This document shows, piece by piece, positions 48,319 through 48,393 of a DNA stretch of 48,393 nt. The position numbers were made by a program, and so were the translations under genes. Source of the stretch: Boletus sp. NGJ (lineage: Eukaryota; Basidiomycota; Agaricomycetes; Boletales; Boletaceae); NCBI GenBank assembly GCA_019096195.1, contig JAGTXK010000173.1, forward strand, positions 1 to 48,393, in the 5' to 3' direction. The first letter of the stretch is position 1. Each line of letters opens with the position of its first letter. Below the pieces are notes generated by a model. It was not told the origin of the DNA. It made no database searches and saw nothing but the letters and a program-made list of their open reading frames with translations.

Positions 48319-48393
48319 CTACCACGTCGTCGGGCTAGATCGAGGGAAACACACCACCATGTCAGCCATCACAGCATGGACCAGACGACCAAA
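48319..48393 (-). CDS. 3' end of a second OPT transporter gene, cut by the window edge
   Basis: The minus strand reads a 3' splice site (ctcgatctag) and a 16-nt last exon, 48334-48319, encoding the PTTW-stop that also ends the neighbouring OPT gene. The flanking intron sequence matches the last intron of the first gene (43,550-43,618) over about 60 nt with two substitutions and one single-base gap. The stop is TAG here, TAA in the first copy. Same orientation, so a head-to-tail tandem duplicate whose body lies to the right of this window. Confidence 0.85.
   Translation of the reverse strand, partial: FGRLVHAVMADMVVCFPRSSPTTW

Noticed and set aside
1-48393. tRNA, rRNA or CRISPR array
   Set aside because: No T-loop/anticodon pattern, rRNA core sequence or regularly spaced repeats were seen by eye; a dedicated covariance search was not possible.

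Overview
The window reads as nuclear DNA of an Agaricomycete (mushroom-class) basidiomycete. Genes are broken by many short introns (mostly 49-90 nt, GT-AG with a few GC-AG). The protein families are typical of that group: WSC-domain copper radical oxidases, a WOPR regulator, DUF6533 membrane proteins, a BTA1 betaine-lipid synthase and OPT oligopeptide transporters. The genus cannot be fixed from sequence alone. All gene models were built by hand by joining reading frames at splice sites. For the seven fully joined intact models (BTA1, the 287-aa protein, WOPR, the intact oxidase, PIN, PLC, DUF6533) and the F-box gene the summed exon length is a multiple of three and the frame is open.

Region 1, about 1-10,760, is an AT-rich transposon graveyard: the 3' end of a Helitron-type Pif1 helicase (+), then minus-strand debris of an intron-bearing, high-copy Agaricomycete repeat family, then featureless decayed sequence. 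It ends in a block of short repeats, a run of 16 C and two adjacent perfect hairpins. Past that point base composition rises and ordinary genes begin.

Region 2, about 11,500-22,500, holds a 15-exon BTA1 betaine-lipid synthase (-), a conserved 287-aa protein of unknown function (+), a Gti1/Pac2 (WOPR) transcription factor (-) and, divergently from it, an intact secreted WSC-glyoxal-oxidase-like copper radical oxidase (+, 12 exons, 771 aa).

Region 3, about 22,500-32,200, contains a 243-bp MITE-like element with perfect 23-bp inverted ends, unassigned decayed sequence, and a dead tandem copy of the copper radical oxidase (stop codon, frameshifts, lost splice site, catalytic Tyr changed to His). 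A possible small Cys-rich gene (-) and a PIN-domain-like protein (+, 400 aa) follow.

Region 4, about 32,200-48,393, holds a DUF6533 membrane protein whose model needs 14-, 10- and even 2-nt micro-exons, a phosphoinositide phospholipase C (+, 559 aa), a large F-box protein (-, 965 aa) and an OPT transporter (-, about 22 exons) with apparent small frameshifts in its first membrane-segment exon. The right edge clips the 3' end of a second, near-identical OPT gene, so the transporter is also tandemly duplicated.

Functionally the intact genes cover phosphorus-free membrane lipid synthesis, phosphoinositide signalling, peptide uptake, H2O2-generating extracellular oxidation and developmental transcription control. 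I saw no rRNA, tRNA, CRISPR array or secondary-metabolite cluster. The most unusual observations are the micro-exon-rich DUF6533 gene, the paired intact and dead tandem duplicates, and the structured repeat block at the repeat/gene boundary.
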